Source: Nostoc sp. NMS4 (GTDB taxonomy: Bacteria > Cyanobacteriota > Cyanobacteriia > Cyanobacteriales > Nostocaceae). From it: 47,790 nucleotides of DNA. Under the pieces are notes generated by a model. That model was not told where the DNA came from. It made no database searches and saw only the letters and a list, made by a program, of their open reading frames with translations. The position numbers and the translations under genes were made by a program. The stretch's first letter is position 1; every line of letters starts with the position of its first letter. The stretch is taken from NCBI RefSeq assembly GCF_017115095.1, contig NZ_JABXKI010000257.1, positions 1 through 47,790 on the forward strand. Reading direction: 5' to 3'. Shown in pieces: positions 1 through 8,499 of the stretch.

Positions 1-1335
1 TTGTACTTGATGGTCATACTGACGATATACCCAATTTTTAGAAGCGATCGTGGGTACATCGAGCAAAGTTAAGAGAATATCATTCCAACTTTCCAGTCTT
101 CCTTGTAGTTCTATTCCAGCAATTGTGCAATCAGGTAAGGAATCAGCAGTCCATTCCCAAGCTTGACGGGCATATTCTGGTGGTTCTGCTAACAACTCAC
201 GATGATACAGTGGGGTATTCTCTGCCAAAGCCTCAGCCGGAATTTCTGCCGCCACTTCACCCTGAAAGAAAATTCGCACAATAGGTTCAGCGATGACTGT
301 ACCAGCGACAACGGCTTGAAGTCCCCATCGGTGAAAAATGTCGATTAACTCTTGCTCACGCCCCTTGTGGGCAACGAACAGCATTCTTTCTTGAGATTCC
401 GAAAGCAGATATTCGTAAGGAACCATCCCCGTTTCTCTGACGGGAATCTTATCTAAATCTAGTTCAATTCCCACACCGCCTTTTGCCGCCATCTCTGAGG
501 TAGAACAGGTGATCCCGGCTGCTCCCATATCTTGGGCGGCGACAACTGCACCGGTCTTAAACGCCTCCAAACAAGCTTCAATTAACGACTTTTCCAAAAA
601 TGGATCGCCTACTTGCACAGCAGGGCGATCGTCTATGGATTGATCGCTCAATTCGGCACTGGCAAAACTCGCGCCTCCCATACCATCGCGCCCAGTGGTG
701 GAACCAACATACAGCACGGGGTTGCCTAAGCCAGATGCTCCAGATTTGACGATTTCTGATGTTTCCATCAATCCCAGCGCCATAACGTTCACTAGAGGAT
801 TACCAGAGTAAGCAGGGTCAAAGTAAACTTCGCCGCCAACGGTGGGTACTCCCACACAGTTACCATAATGAGAGATTCCCGCCACTACGCCTTGGAACAA
901 CCTTTGAGTTTTGGCATCTTCTAGGGAACCGAAGCGCAGCGAATTTAATAGGGCAATGGGACGCGCACCCATTGTAAAAATATCTCTGAGAATACCACCG
1001 ACTCCCGTTGCAGCTCCCTGAAATGGTTCGACTGCTGAGGGGTGGTTGTGGGATTCAATCTTAAAAGCTAGTTGGAGTCCATCACCCAAGTCTACAACAC
1101 CAGCATTTTCACCAGGGCCTACGAGGATGCGATCGCCATCGGTGGGAAATTGTTTGAGTAGAGGTCGTGAATTTTTGTAACAGCAATGCTCTGACCACAT
1201 CACGCCAAACATTCCCAGTTCAGCTTTGTTGGGATGACGGCCTAAGCGACGGACAATTTCTGCGTATTCTTCTGGTTTAAGACCTTCAGCCGCAATTTCT
1301 TGCGGGGAAAAGGTTGGTTTTGAGGTTGCAGTCAT
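1..1335 (-). CDS. purL: Phosphoribosylformylglycinamidine synthase subunit PurL (5' part only)
   Basis: This is the N-terminal 445 codons of PurL, the ATP-dependent FGAM synthase large subunit of de novo purine synthesis. The gene starts at an ATG (complement of 1333-1335) and runs off the left edge, so roughly the last two fifths of a typical cyanobacterial PurL is missing. Translating the minus strand gives family landmarks: [11 protein letters not shown] near the N terminus, [20 protein letters not shown] (substrate/ATP site), [14 protein letters not shown], and [18 protein letters not shown]. The reading frame is open throughout. The next gene on the same strand, the Doc-like toxin, ends 42 bases upstream of this start, so read-through from the toxin pair is possible. 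Identification is from motif recognition and is secure. Confidence 0.96.
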   Translation of the reverse strand, partial: MTATSKPTFSPQEIAAEGLKPEEYAEIVRRLGRHPNKAELGMFGVMWSEHCCYKNSRPLLKQFPTDGDRILVGPGENAGVVDLGDGLQLAFKIESHNHPSAVEPFQGAATGVGGILRDIFTMGARPIALLNSLRFGSLEDAKTQRLFQGVVAGISHYGNCVGVPTVGGEVYFDPAYSGNPLVNVMALGLMETSEIVKSGASGLGNPVLYVGSTTGRDGMGGASFASAELSDQSIDDRPAVQVGDPFLEKSLIEACLEAFKTGAVVAAQDMGAAGITCSTSEMAAKGGVGIELDLDKIPVRETGMVPYEYLLSESQERMLFVAHKGREQELIDIFHRWGLQAVVAGTVIAEPIVRIFFQGEVAAEIPAEALAENTPLYHRELLAEPPEYARQAWEWTADSLPDCTIAGIELQGRLESWNDILLTLLDVPTIASKNWVYRQYDHQVQ

Positions 1336-1377
1336 GGAAGTAATGCACTCTGGGGAACAGAGCATTATTCTATCGAT

Positions 1378-1770
1378 TTACTTGCCCTGTAAGTGCAGTT
1401 CCAGAAATGCAGATAATTCTTCTTTGGATATTTCTTTCTGAACTACTTGAATAACCAAGTTGTAAGCTTGCTCTTGAGATAGGTTGAGAGTATAGCCATT
1501 TAAGGTTATGAAGGTGTCCATAATCGCAAATGCAGTGCGCTTATTGCCATCAATAAACGGATGGTTCATTGCTAAATGGTAGAGGTACGCTGCTGCTTGC
1601 TGGTGAATTGTTGGATGGAGAAGTTCACCGCCAAAAGTAGCTTGAGGTTGTGCCAGTGCTGAATCTAGCAAACCTTTGTCTCTAACACCTGATGTTCCAC
1701 CAAAGCTGTTTATCTCATCTTGGTGAATGTCTAGGACTTGAGAAATAGAAATAAATCTAGGAGTCTGCAA
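1378..1770 (-). CDS. Doc/Fic-family toxin of a type II toxin-antitoxin pair
   Basis: This 130-residue protein has the Fic/Doc core motif HPFIDGNKRTA at residues 70-80. The Lys in GNK, where AMP-transferring Fic enzymes usually have Gly (GNGR), marks the Doc ('death on curing') branch; phage P1 Doc phosphorylates EF-Tu. Length matches Doc (about 125 residues). It appears to start at TTG (position 1770), inside the last 14 bases of the preceding ORF, an overlap typical of antitoxin-toxin operons and suggesting translational coupling. It lies between the antitoxin and purL on the minus strand. The family call is firm; that it is an active toxin is inferred. Confidence 0.88.
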   Translation of the reverse strand: MQTPRFISISQVLDIHQDEINSFGGTSGVRDKGLLDSALAQPQATFGGELLHPTIHQQAAAYLYHLAMNHPFIDGNKRTAFAIMDTFITLNGYTLNLSQEQAYNLVIQVVQKEISKEELSAFLELHLQGK

Positions 1771-2071
1771 GGCGACGATAAACCTCCTGCCATTTCTGTT
1801 TAGAAGCTAAATAAGCCTTCCATACTTCTTCATCTGAGGCAATCTGATTTGATGCAGTATTTTCTAATTTGTCTTCATTTTGTTCAATTTCACGGAAATA
1901 TTCGGCAAAATCAGGAATATTTAATAGTATTTTTTCAGTAGCTTCACTTTCTTCTGTTTTTTGTAGATAAGCAATAATTGCAACTGCTAATCGCAACTTC
2001 TCAGGAGAAAGTTGACGCAAACGGCTTTCGGCTTCTGATAAATAATTGCTGTGCTTTTGTTCTGTTGCCAT
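1757..2071 (-). CDS. Putative antitoxin partner of the Doc-like toxin
   Basis: A small, acidic, mostly helical protein of about 104 residues that immediately precedes and overlaps the Doc-like gene by 14 bases. I place the start at the ATG at 2071 (MATEQKHSN) because GGGG lies a few bases upstream; the frame could also start at 2095. The part around LRQLSPEKLRLAVAIIAYL resembles small cyanobacterial antitoxin-like proteins, but I see no clear Phd, AbrB or RHH DNA-binding signature. The antitoxin role therefore rests on position and overlap with the toxin. The gene probably also autoregulates the operon, as such partners do, but no operator was identified. Confidence 0.65.
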   Translation of the reverse strand: MATEQKHSNYLSEAESRLRQLSPEKLRLAVAIIAYLQKTEESEATEKILLNIPDFAEYFREIEQNEDKLENTASNQIASDEEVWKAYLASKQKWQEVYRRLADS

Positions 2072-2097
2072 CGTTACCCCAATTTTATGTTGCAAAC

Positions 2098-2126
2098 GCG
2101 ATGCCTACGGCGGCAAGCTACGCACT
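2098..2126. repeat. Dispersed cyanobacterial repeat fragment (CGATGCCTACGGCGGCAAGC type)
   Basis: GC-rich, partly palindromic sequence containing GATGCCTACGGCGG followed by AAGCTACGC. Closely related copies occur at 9420-9452 (inside the Rpn gene) and 17246-17282 (inside a CheW gene), and looser relatives at 19619-19683 and 42000-42062. This is a mobile or amplified short repeat; no function is claimed. Confidence 0.6.
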
Positions 2127-2439
2127 CTTACTTCCTGTAGATTGAAGTGCGATCGCTATTCAATTAAACTCTAACTAAATACCTGTATTTCCATCTTGGG
2201 AATTCTTGGCAGAAAATTCTTGTGCAGCCTTTCTTACAACCAAACTTATTTCTGGGATGGAGAAGTAGTACAACCCCAGAATCCGCTCAACAGGATTATC
2301 TCGACCATGAGATAGACAAATAAAGATCAATAGCACACAAAATGCTTTAGTCTTTAAAGATAACTTTATTTTTTAATCTTAGTGAAATTTCTAGCTCCTT
2401 TACTTACGTAAATCTAGCGCCCCTCAGAGATTATTCGGG

Positions 2440-2616
2440 TATATGCAGTTTAGATGTAACAATCAAGTGACGAGAATCACACATATCGATGATTAGGATC
2501 GTCTCCCAGCGATCGGTAACTAGGCATAATTAATGACAACTGAACTCTAGCCGAGTCATTAATAGGGAACACACTTAAATTACCGACAGCCTTAATCAAG
2601 GACTGCCGGTTTTTTG
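2440..2616 (+). ncRNA. Candidate small non-coding RNA ending in a Rho-independent terminator
   Basis: No ORF explains this stretch. On the plus strand it can form successive stems: GATCG/CGATC around 2497-2513, a perfect 9-bp stem ATTAATGAC (2529-2537) with GTCATTAAT (2555-2563), and a strong terminator hairpin (2582-2610) followed by six T's. Both neighbouring genes lie on the minus strand, so the terminator has no plus-strand gene to serve, which argues for an independent transcript. The 5' end is a guess: no convincing -35/-10 was picked. It does not match the Yfr1 core (ACUCCUCACAC), and I cannot assign it to a known family. Confidence 0.45.
2582..2616 (+). terminator. Rho-independent terminator
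   Basis: CCGACAG-CCTT pairs with AAGGACTGCCGG around a short AATC loop, with one mismatch and one bulge, followed directly by TTTTTT. The T-run is on the plus strand only, so it terminates plus-strand transcription although no plus-strand gene precedes it. Confidence 0.75.
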
Positions 2617-2622
2617 TATTTG

Positions 2623-2698
2623 TCATTAGTCATTAGTCATTTGTCATTAGTAAAATGCCCCATGCCCAATGCCCCATGCCCCATGCCCAATGCCCCAT
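2623..2698. repeat. Short tandem heptanucleotide repeats (GTCATTA and CCCCATG/CCCAATG)
   Basis: Two adjacent degenerate heptamer arrays: GTCATTA units, then alternating GCCCCAT and GCCCAAT units. These are the STRR type known from heterocystous cyanobacteria. They lie between the sRNA candidate and the 3' end of apcD, and no gene is present. Confidence 0.8.
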
Positions 2699-2873
2699 AT
2701 CCATAAAATTTCCCCACAACTGGTTGGTAACTTGACAGAGATTTTGCCACAGCCACTACCAAATGTGGGGAAGGTATGATCAAATTGGGGATCTTATGCC
2801 TATTGAATGCTAATATCTCGCACTCACTCTAGTAGACCGGAAGTATATTCCTAGAACCAGCACACACTTTGTA

Positions 2874-3359
2874 TTAAGACATCGCTTGAATGATGTAATC
2901 AAAGTAAGGTGCTGCTTCGCCAGCGTCTTCCGCACTCAGTAAGCTAAGGGAGGCTGTTTTGAGGGAATTTATCGCTTCTACCATTCCAGGCACGGGAACG
3001 CCCAATGAATTGTACATTTCCCGCACACCAATCAAACCGATTTTTTCAATTGGCTCTTTGTCACCGGCAAGTACACCATAAGTAATTAGGCGTAAGTACC
3101 AGCCAAAATCACGGATACATAGAGAGCGTTGGCGTTCGCCATAAGCGTTACCTCCGGGGGAGATAAAGTCAGGACGCTTCTGCCAAAGTTGTTTGGTTGC
3201 TTCCTGAACTATCTTTTTTTCGTTTTCAGCTAAAGTAGCCGCAATCCGCGTCCGTTGTACGCCAGTTTGCAGAAAGTCTTTGATATTTTTAAGTTCGCCA
3301 CTGCTGGGATAACGCAGTTCGTCGTCGGCTTTGAGAATAACTTGGCTAATTACAGTCAT
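2874..3359 (-). CDS. apcD: Allophycocyanin subunit alpha-B (ApcD), phycobilisome terminal emitter
   Basis: A 161-residue phycobiliprotein of the allophycocyanin alpha type. ApcD replaces an ApcA subunit in the phycobilisome core and passes excitation energy to chlorophyll, mainly towards photosystem I. The chromophore cysteine is C81 in [11 protein letters not shown], and the following [15 protein letters not shown] is the family core. The N terminus [17 protein letters not shown] and the C terminus [11 protein letters not shown] match ApcD rather than ApcA or ApcF. I choose the ATG at 3359 (MTVISQ) over an in-frame ATG five codons upstream because it matches the family N terminus. The gene stands alone, with repeat-rich gaps on both sides. 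Confidence 0.93.
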   Translation of the reverse strand: MTVISQVILKADDELRYPSSGELKNIKDFLQTGVQRTRIAATLAENEKKIVQEATKQLWQKRPDFISPGGNAYGERQRSLCIRDFGWYLRLITYGVLAGDKEPIEKIGLIGVREMYNSLGVPVPGMVEAINSLKTASLSLLSAEDAGEAAPYFDYIIQAMS

Positions 3360-3467
3360 GATGATTGAAATCACCTGAAATATTATCTGTTAGTTTAGCG
3401 AGTTGGAGGTACACAAGTGAAGGGATCGGAGTTACTTATGTATTGAATTTATCTGTTTGGGTGATGA

Positions 3468-3548
3468 GGGAGACAAGGGGGACAAGGAAGACAAGGAAGA
3501 CAAGGGAGACAAGGGAGACAAGGGGGACAAGGAAGACAAGGGAGACAA
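3468..3548. repeat. 9-bp tandem array (GGGAGACAA x9)
   Basis: Nine consecutive 9-bp units of the form GGRRGACAA (GGGAGACAA, GGAAGACAA or GGGGGACAA). The unit is a multiple of three, so both strands show spurious low-complexity ORFs. It is followed by the 27-bp core of the composite repeat (3544-3570), and a three-unit version sits beside another copy of that core near 32295. Confidence 0.9.
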
Positions 3549-3572
3549 GGAGATAAACAAAACTCCTAACGC

Positions 3573-3628
3573 CCAATGACCAATGACCAATGACCAATGA
3601 CCAATGACCAATGACCAATGACCAATGA
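3573..3628. repeat. Eight tandem CCAATGA heptamers abutting rlmD
   Basis: Eight perfect 7-bp copies in a row; the last copy supplies the ATG of the downstream methyltransferase gene (3625). Each earlier copy also contains ATG, but reading from any of them reaches a stop within five codons. The array from the sixth copy ends in ATGA, overlapping the real start. Confidence 0.92.
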
Positions 3629-5031
3629 CTAAAATAATTTGGCAACAGGGTGAATTAATTGAAGTGACGATCGCTAATCTGAGTGATACAGGCGATGGTG
3701 TGGGACGCGCTGATGAGCGTGTAGTGTTTGTCCCAGATACTGTACCAGGCGATCGCGCCATTGTCCGCTTAGTTCATGTTAAACCTAAATACGCCCACGG
3801 TAAGCTCCAAGAGCTATTGTCTCCATCTGCCCACCGTATCCGACCCAGTTGTATTGTGGCTGATAAGTGCGGTGGTTGCCAGTGGCAGCATATTGATTAT
3901 GATTACCAGCTAGTAGCCAAGCAAAATCAAGTTATCCAAGCTTTGGAGCGCATTGGCGGTTTTAGCCAACCACCGGTAGATCCGGTACTTGCTGCCCCTT
4001 CTGCTTTCGGCTATCGTAATAAATCTACATATCCTCTCGGCACATCGGCAACAGGACAGGTACAGGCTGGTTACTATCAAAAAGGTAGTCACCAATTAAT
4101 TAACTTAAATCAATGTCCAGTCCAAGACGCACGATTAAATCCCTTACTTGCCGAAGTTAAGCAGGATATCCAACAACGGGGTTGGCAAATTTACGACGAA
4201 CAGCGCCATCAAGGAAAAATTCGCCATCTCAGTTTACGCATTGGCCGACACACCGGGGAAATGTTGCTGACTTTGGTGGTGAAAGACTGGAATTTATCAG
4301 GAATTGAAACCCAAGCCCAGGAATGGTTAAAGCGTTATCCGCAGTTAGTGGGAGTGTCGCTCAATCGCAATGGCGATCGCACAAATGCTATCTTTGGATC
4401 AGAAACCCGTTGCATTGCTGGAGTCCCCCACCTGCGTGAAAATTTTGCTGGACTGGAATTTCAAGTACGCCCAGATACATTTTTCCAAGTGTATACAGAA
4501 ACAGCAGAGGCACTATTACAGGTAATTCAATCAGAACTCAATCTTCAAGGGCATGAGTTGCTAGTTGATGCCTACTGTGGTATTGGGACTTTAACTTTAC
4601 CCCTCGCCAAAAAAGTACGGATTGCTACAGGATTAGAAGTACAACCAGCAGCAGTAGAACAAGCTATTTTGAATGCCCACCGCAACGAAATTGATAATGT
4701 GACATTCCAAGTCGGGGCAGTAGAGAAATTGCTTCCCAAAATGGGCATCATACCAGAAGTAGTAATACTCGATCCGCCACGTAAAGGGTGCGATCGCACA
4801 GTCATCGATACTTTACGGCAATTGAAACCATCTCGGATCGTTTACGTCAGCTGTAAAGTAGCTACCCTCGCCCGTGACCTGAAATTGCTTTGTCAAGATG
4901 GCCCATATACCATCACACGGGTACAACCTGCTGATTTTTTTCCTCAAACTGCTCATGTTGAAACTGCCGCCTTTCTTGTGCTATCACATTTTGACAAGGG
5001 TAGTAATTCCTTCAAAAAAACTGAAATTTGA
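3625..5031 (+). CDS. rlmD: 23S rRNA (uracil-5-)-methyltransferase, RlmD/RumA family
   Basis: A 468-residue SAM-dependent RNA m5U methyltransferase that methylates a uracil in 23S rRNA. Domains in order: N-terminal TRAM RNA-binding domain (about 5-60), a Cys cluster (CIVADKCGGCQW, 80-92) of the RumA iron-sulfur type, a central domain, and a C-terminal Rossmann methyltransferase with VDAYCGIGTLTLPLA (SAM binding), ILDPPRKGCD, and the catalytic Cys in YVSCKVATLARDL. The usual family form is YVSCNPATLARDL, so K-V here is a local variant. The start ATG lies in the last unit of a heptamer repeat and no Shine-Dalgarno is visible. The gene may be a TrmA-like tRNA enzyme; the Fe-S cysteines favour RlmD. 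Confidence 0.88.
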   Translation: MTKIIWQQGELIEVTIANLSDTGDGVGRADERVVFVPDTVPGDRAIVRLVHVKPKYAHGKLQELLSPSAHRIRPSCIVADKCGGCQWQHIDYDYQLVAKQNQVIQALERIGGFSQPPVDPVLAAPSAFGYRNKSTYPLGTSATGQVQAGYYQKGSHQLINLNQCPVQDARLNPLLAEVKQDIQQRGWQIYDEQRHQGKIRHLSLRIGRHTGEMLLTLVVKDWNLSGIETQAQEWLKRYPQLVGVSLNRNGDRTNAIFGSETRCIAGVPHLRENFAGLEFQVRPDTFFQVYTETAEALLQVIQSELNLQGHELLVDAYCGIGTLTLPLAKKVRIATGLEVQPAAVEQAILNAHRNEIDNVTFQVGAVEKLLPKMGIIPEVVILDPPRKGCDRTVIDTLRQLKPSRIVYVSCKVATLARDLKLLCQDGPYTITRVQPADFFPQTAHVETAAFLVLSHFDKGSNSFKKTEI

Positions 5032-5420
5032 AAATTTTAGTCTAGTGCATACTAAAGATGCTAAAATTGAATTAAGGCAAAAATAAAAATTCATTTTGTT
5101 TAAATAAATTCAAGTTGCATAGGTTCTTAAAAATATGAAGAAGATTGTGTAAATTGTAAATCGGCAACTAACTAGAGTATGCCAATACTCTCTAAAATTA
5201 ACAGCATATTCTTAACCTGCTGACTTCATTATCAAACTTATTCCAGCCGAGATATACCTAAACAATCCCATTCATCCAATAGAGCCAATGCTCCCTAGCA
5301 TTTTCAAAATTTAGTTTTAAAGACGCAAGTTTGAAGGCAGCATGACCACCTCAAGTTTTATCAGGGTGACTGTAATAGCAAACTGATGTCTAGCTAACTG
5401 AAAGCTATGGGGTTTCTCTT
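5032..5420. other. Intergenic region, no gene recognised
   Basis: AT-rich, no open frame of note. The only structure seen is a small perfect hairpin, AGAGTAT-GCCA-ATACTCT (5174-5191). A short frame from ATG 5407 stops after five codons and overlaps the GTG start of the next gene. Confidence 0.6.
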
Positions 5421-5870
5421 GTGATTACTATTTCACTCCGTCCAGTTGGACGTTATTGGGGCACAATTAGTTTTGCCTCAACCCTCTACCTTTGTCCGAT
5501 ATTAGACTTATTGTTGGCAGAAATTCCAGCAAAATTACAAGCAGAACTGCGGCTAGGACTTCAAGAAGCGCTAGTCAATGCAGCTAAACATGGCAACAAT
5601 CTCGATCCGAGTAAAACAGTTGTAGTTCGTTTTTCCGTAATAGATAATCAATATTGGTGGATAATATCAGACCAAGGTAGTGGCTTTACTCCTTCATCTA
5701 CTAGTAACGAAGAACCAACAGACTATCTTCCACCAGATGAGTCAGAAAATGGTCGTGGTTTATGTCTTCTGCATCAAATTTTTGATCAGGTAGAGTGGAA
5801 CCGCAAAGGCACAGAATTGAGGCTTTGTAAACAAATGGAAAATCGTCGGGGATTATCTCTGCGACGGTAA
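5421..5870 (+). CDS. Anti-sigma-factor-type serine kinase (RsbW/SpoIIAB-like ATPase)
   Basis: A 149-residue stand-alone GHKL ATPase. The N box QEALVNAAKHGNNLD, the G1 box ISDQGSGF and the G2 box ENGRGLCLL are all present, and no histidine-phosphotransfer or sensor domain is attached. This is the architecture of RsbW/SpoIIAB, which bind sigma factors or phosphorylate STAS-domain partners on serine. No STAS or sigma gene is adjacent, so its partner is unknown. The start is taken as GTG at 5421; no ATG fits the frame nearby. The convergent next gene is separated by a palindromic 'gttaggagt' repeat region. Confidence 0.82.
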   Translation: MITISLRPVGRYWGTISFASTLYLCPILDLLLAEIPAKLQAELRLGLQEALVNAAKHGNNLDPSKTVVVRFSVIDNQYWWIISDQGSGFTPSSTSNEEPTDYLPPDESENGRGLCLLHQIFDQVEWNRKGTELRLCKQMENRRGLSLRR

Positions 5871-5951
5871 AAGGAGTTAGGAGTTAGAAGAAAAGTTAGG
5901 AGTTAGGAGTTAGGAGTTGAATAATAATTCACAACTCATCACTCCTAACTT
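5871..5951. repeat. GGAGTTA tandem repeats with inverted partner (likely bidirectional terminator region)
   Basis: Several AGTTAGG units are followed by the reverse complement CACTCCTAACTTTTAACTTTT, so the segment can fold into a hairpin between two convergent genes. Similar sequences recur at 35570-35605 and 43120-43220. Confidence 0.6.
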
Positions 5952-6230
5952 TTAACTTTTTCCGTGACTCGGACAGGGAGGGGCAGAAATAGAGCGATCT
6001 AACCAACCAACAGCTTGTTCTAATCTAGCTTGAGCTTCTTGTGGCTGATTCTTTAAAAGATAGACAATCGCTGCTGCCACTTGTTCATTAGCGCGGGAAT
6101 TGCGGTTAGACTTGAGGCGATGCCAATCGTTAGGGGAAATAGTTAGCCTTTCCATCAGGGCTTGAGCTAGTTCCAGAGTACTAAGTTCATTCAGTTGACT
6201 GGTTTTAGGCAGCTGAGTAGATTGAGACAT
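5952..6230 (-). CDS. Small conserved cyanobacterial-type protein, function unknown
   Basis: A 92-residue soluble protein with no signal peptide or membrane segment. The middle (LSTLELAQALMERLTISP... ANEQVAAAIVYLL) looks helical, followed by QPQEAQARLEQAVGWLDRSI, suggesting a small helical bundle; one Cys lies near the C terminus. I do not recognise the domain with certainty. It is convergent with the anti-sigma-type ATPase and divergent from the coiled-coil membrane protein at 6336. The ATG at 6230 is the only good start. Coding status is supported by the compact open frame and normal composition. Confidence 0.7.
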   Translation of the reverse strand: MSQSTQLPKTSQLNELSTLELAQALMERLTISPNDWHRLKSNRNSRANEQVAAAIVYLLKNQPQEAQARLEQAVGWLDRSISAPPCPSHGKS

Positions 6231-6335
6231 AATTATGAGTGCTGAGTGCTAAGTGCTGAGTGCTGAGTCAAAAACTCATAGTTTTAATTTTGACTATTGG
6301 CAGACTCCTCTTTAATTTTAGTTTACTACTTGTAC

Positions 6336-6698
6336 ATGAAGCCGTCTAAACAATCACAACCGCCAGGGGAAACTCCAGAACCAGATTTTGAACAAGAATT
6401 AGAGGAAGTCGAGCGATCGCTCCTATCCTTAAAAGAACGTTACAATCAAGTGCAACGCGATCGCCAACAACAGGCACAATGGCAACAGCGCCGGGATCAA
6501 ATCAAGCACAATAAATCTCAGACACCAGAAATCAAAACAGAGTTACGGCAAATTCAACGGCAGCTGGAAATGCTAGAACTAAACTTGGAAAGCCAGTTAT
6601 TTTCTTGGCGTAGCCTGAAAAAACCTTTCTGGCAAGTCGTCCGCTTTGGTGGAATGGGCGTTATCATAGGCTGGATATTAAAGTCTTATGCTGGGTAA
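6336..6698 (+). CDS. Coiled-coil protein with a C-terminal membrane anchor, function unknown
   Basis: About 120 residues. A charged, Glu/Gln/Arg-rich helical region (EQELEEVERSLLSLKERY, then TELRQIQRQLEMLELNLESQ) predicts a long coiled coil. A single hydrophobic segment near the C terminus (VVRFGGMGVIIGWIL) would tail-anchor it in a membrane. I start at ATG 6336 rather than an upstream in-frame TTG (6297). Two GCGATCGC-type sites fall in the gene. It precedes asnS on the same strand by about 95 bases but no functional link is implied. No family name is offered. Confidence 0.7.
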   Translation: MKPSKQSQPPGETPEPDFEQELEEVERSLLSLKERYNQVQRDRQQQAQWQQRRDQIKHNKSQTPEIKTELRQIQRQLEMLELNLESQLFSWRSLKKPFWQVVRFGGMGVIIGWILKSYAG

Positions 6699-6793
6699 AT
6701 CCAATTTTGGATTTTAGATTTTGGATTGGCTTAAATGGTTAAGATTCTTTAATATTTTTACTTACTAAGTTGACGAAATATAAGTTATAAGAT

Positions 6794-8185
6794 ATGGCAA
6801 ATCGACGGATTGCAGAAATATTGCGAAGTGGTCAACCTGATGAGTCCCTCCAAGTGCAAGGCTGGGTGCGGACGAAACGCGATTCCAAAGGGTTTGCTTT
6901 TATTGAAGTCAATGACGGCTCATCACTAGCTAATTTGCAAGTCGTCATTAATCAGGATTTGCCGGATTACGAAGCTATATTAAAAAAATTGAATACGGGT
7001 GCTGCTGTTGAAGCGACAGGGGTACTAGTGGCTTCCCTTGGTAAAGGACAGCGAATTGAGTTGAAAGCCGAGACGGTGAAAGTTTACGGCGAAGCTGATC
7101 CCGATACATATCCCCTGCAAAAGAAACGCCATTCCTTTGAGTTTCTGCGAACCATTGGACATTTGCGATCGCGCACTAATTCTTTTGGTGCAGTTTTCCG
7201 CGTCAGAAATGCATGTTCGACAGCAATTCACCAATTCTTCCAAGAAAGAGGCTTTTTATGGGTACACACACCCATCATCACTGCTAGTGACTGCGAAGGC
7301 GCGGGTGAACTGTTTAGCGTTACCAGTTTCGATTTAAAAAATGTTCCCCGCACAGAAAACCAAGCAGTAGATTATAGCCAAGACTTTTTTGCTAAACCCA
7401 CATATTTAACAGTTAGCGGCCAGTTAGAAGCGGAAGTGATGGCGATGGCGTTTTCTAACGTCTATACCTTCGGACCTACCTTCCGTGCAGAAAATTCCAA
7501 CACCTCCCGCCACTTAGCAGAATTTTGGATGGTTGAGCCAGAAATGGCTTTTTGCGATTTAGAAGGCGATATGGATTTAGCTGAGGCGTTTCTCAAACAC
7601 ATTTTTAAATATGTGTTGGAAACTTGCCCAGAAGACATGGAATTTTTCAATGAACGCATTGATAATTCTGTGTTGTCCACAGCCGAAAATATTATTAACA
7701 ATCAGTTTGAACGCTTAACTTATACAGAAGCGATCGCACTTTTAGAAAAAGCTGATGTTAAATTTGAATATCCAGTAAGTTGGGGTTTAGATTTACAATC
7801 AGAACACGAACGCTACCTAGCTGAACAATTATTTAAAAAACCTGCGATCGTTACAGATTATCCAGCGCAAATCAAAGCTTTTTATATGCGCTTGAACGAT
7901 GACGAAAAGACCGTCCGCGCAATGGATATTCTCGCACCGAAAATTGGCGAAATTGTCGGCGGTTCCCAGCGCGAAGAACGCCTAGAAGTTCTAGAACGCC
8001 GTGTGTTAGCGCAAGGATTAAACCCAGAAGACTTGTGGTGGTATCTTGATTTGCGTCGTTATGGTACTGTTCCACACGCAGGTTTTGGACTAGGTTTTGA
8101 ACGACTCGTGCAATTTATGACGGGGATGGGAAATATTCGTGATGTGATTCCCTTTCCTCGTACACCGCAAAGTGCCGAATTTTAG
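6794..8185 (+). CDS. asnS: Asparaginyl-tRNA synthetase
   Basis: A 463-residue class IIb aminoacyl-tRNA synthetase that charges tRNA-Asn with asparagine. The N-terminal OB-fold anticodon-binding domain (about 15-105; [20 protein letters not shown]) is followed by the catalytic core with class II motif 2 ([21 protein letters not shown]) and motif 3 ([20 protein letters not shown]) near the C terminus ending [11 protein letters not shown]. Length is normal. The last 105 bases are duplicated downstream at 8914-9018 beyond a toxin-antitoxin pair, which suggests that foreign DNA has been inserted or exchanged at this 3' end. Confidence 0.97.
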   Translation: MANRRIAEILRSGQPDESLQVQGWVRTKRDSKGFAFIEVNDGSSLANLQVVINQDLPDYEAILKKLNTGAAVEATGVLVASLGKGQRIELKAETVKVYGEADPDTYPLQKKRHSFEFLRTIGHLRSRTNSFGAVFRVRNACSTAIHQFFQERGFLWVHTPIITASDCEGAGELFSVTSFDLKNVPRTENQAVDYSQDFFAKPTYLTVSGQLEAEVMAMAFSNVYTFGPTFRAENSNTSRHLAEFWMVEPEMAFCDLEGDMDLAEAFLKHIFKYVLETCPEDMEFFNERIDNSVLSTAENIINNQFERLTYTEAIALLEKADVKFEYPVSWGLDLQSEHERYLAEQLFKKPAIVTDYPAQIKAFYMRLNDDEKTVRAMDILAPKIGEIVGGSQREERLEVLERRVLAQGLNPEDLWWYLDLRRYGTVPHAGFGLGFERLVQFMTGMGNIRDVIPFPRTPQSAEF

Positions 8186-8197
8186 TTTAAATTTTAG

Positions 8198-8226
8198 ACC
8201 TGACCTTTTCTAATCGCCAGGTTTTT
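8198..8226 (+). terminator. Weak hairpin-T terminator after asnS
   Basis: ACCTG (8198-8202) pairs with CAGGT (8218-8222) and is followed by TTTTT. The stem is short, so it is only a possible terminator. Confidence 0.35.
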
Positions 8227-8268
8227 GACTTTTGTGGATAAAGAGAAATCTAGCTAAAAAAATTTATC

Positions 8269-8499
8269 ATGAGTCTACAAGACCAAACCATTGGTAAAAT
8301 CCGGCAAATGCCAGAAGCTTTAGTTCAGGAAGTCAGTGATTTCATAGACTTTCTATTAATGAAGCATAGCAGCAATAACTGGGAATTATGGCTTCAGTTT
8401 AGCGAGTCAGTGGAAATAGTGGAATCAGATTTCTCTGACTATTTATCTAATTTAGAAGATTATGAAGAACGCTTGGCGCGTGGGGAAATTCAGTGGTAG
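8269..8499 (+). CDS. Putative antitoxin (DUF2281-like) of a MazF/PemK pair
   Basis: A 76-residue acidic protein. The N-terminal half (QTIGKIRQMPEALVQEVSDFIDFLLMKH) is the helical segment seen in small DUF2281/VapB-like antitoxins, and the rest (ESDFSDYLSNLEDYEERLARGEI) is a flexible acidic tail of the kind that wraps a toxin. Its stop codon overlaps the toxin's GTG start by 7 bases, indicating coupled translation. It starts 83 bases after asnS, inside the segment bounded by the two asnS tails. The antitoxin role is inferred from length, charge and operon position. Confidence 0.72.
   Translation: MSLQDQTIGKIRQMPEALVQEVSDFIDFLLMKHSSNNWELWLQFSESVEIVESDFSDYLSNLEDYEERLARGEIQW

Noticed and set aside
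2440-2616. 6S RNA or Yfr1
   Set aside because: No long bubble-containing rod was found and the ACUCCUCACAC core of Yfr1 is missing; kept as an unclassified candidate.
3365-3556. Open frame of Thr/Arg/Glu repeats (TRKTRETRE)
   Set aside because: Produced entirely by the 9-bp GGGAGACAA array; no ribosome site or family.
3432-3761. Minus-strand frame with WSLVIGHWSLVIGH and SLSPLSPLS repeats
   Set aside because: Low-complexity reading of the CCAATGA and GGGAGACAA arrays opposite rlmD.
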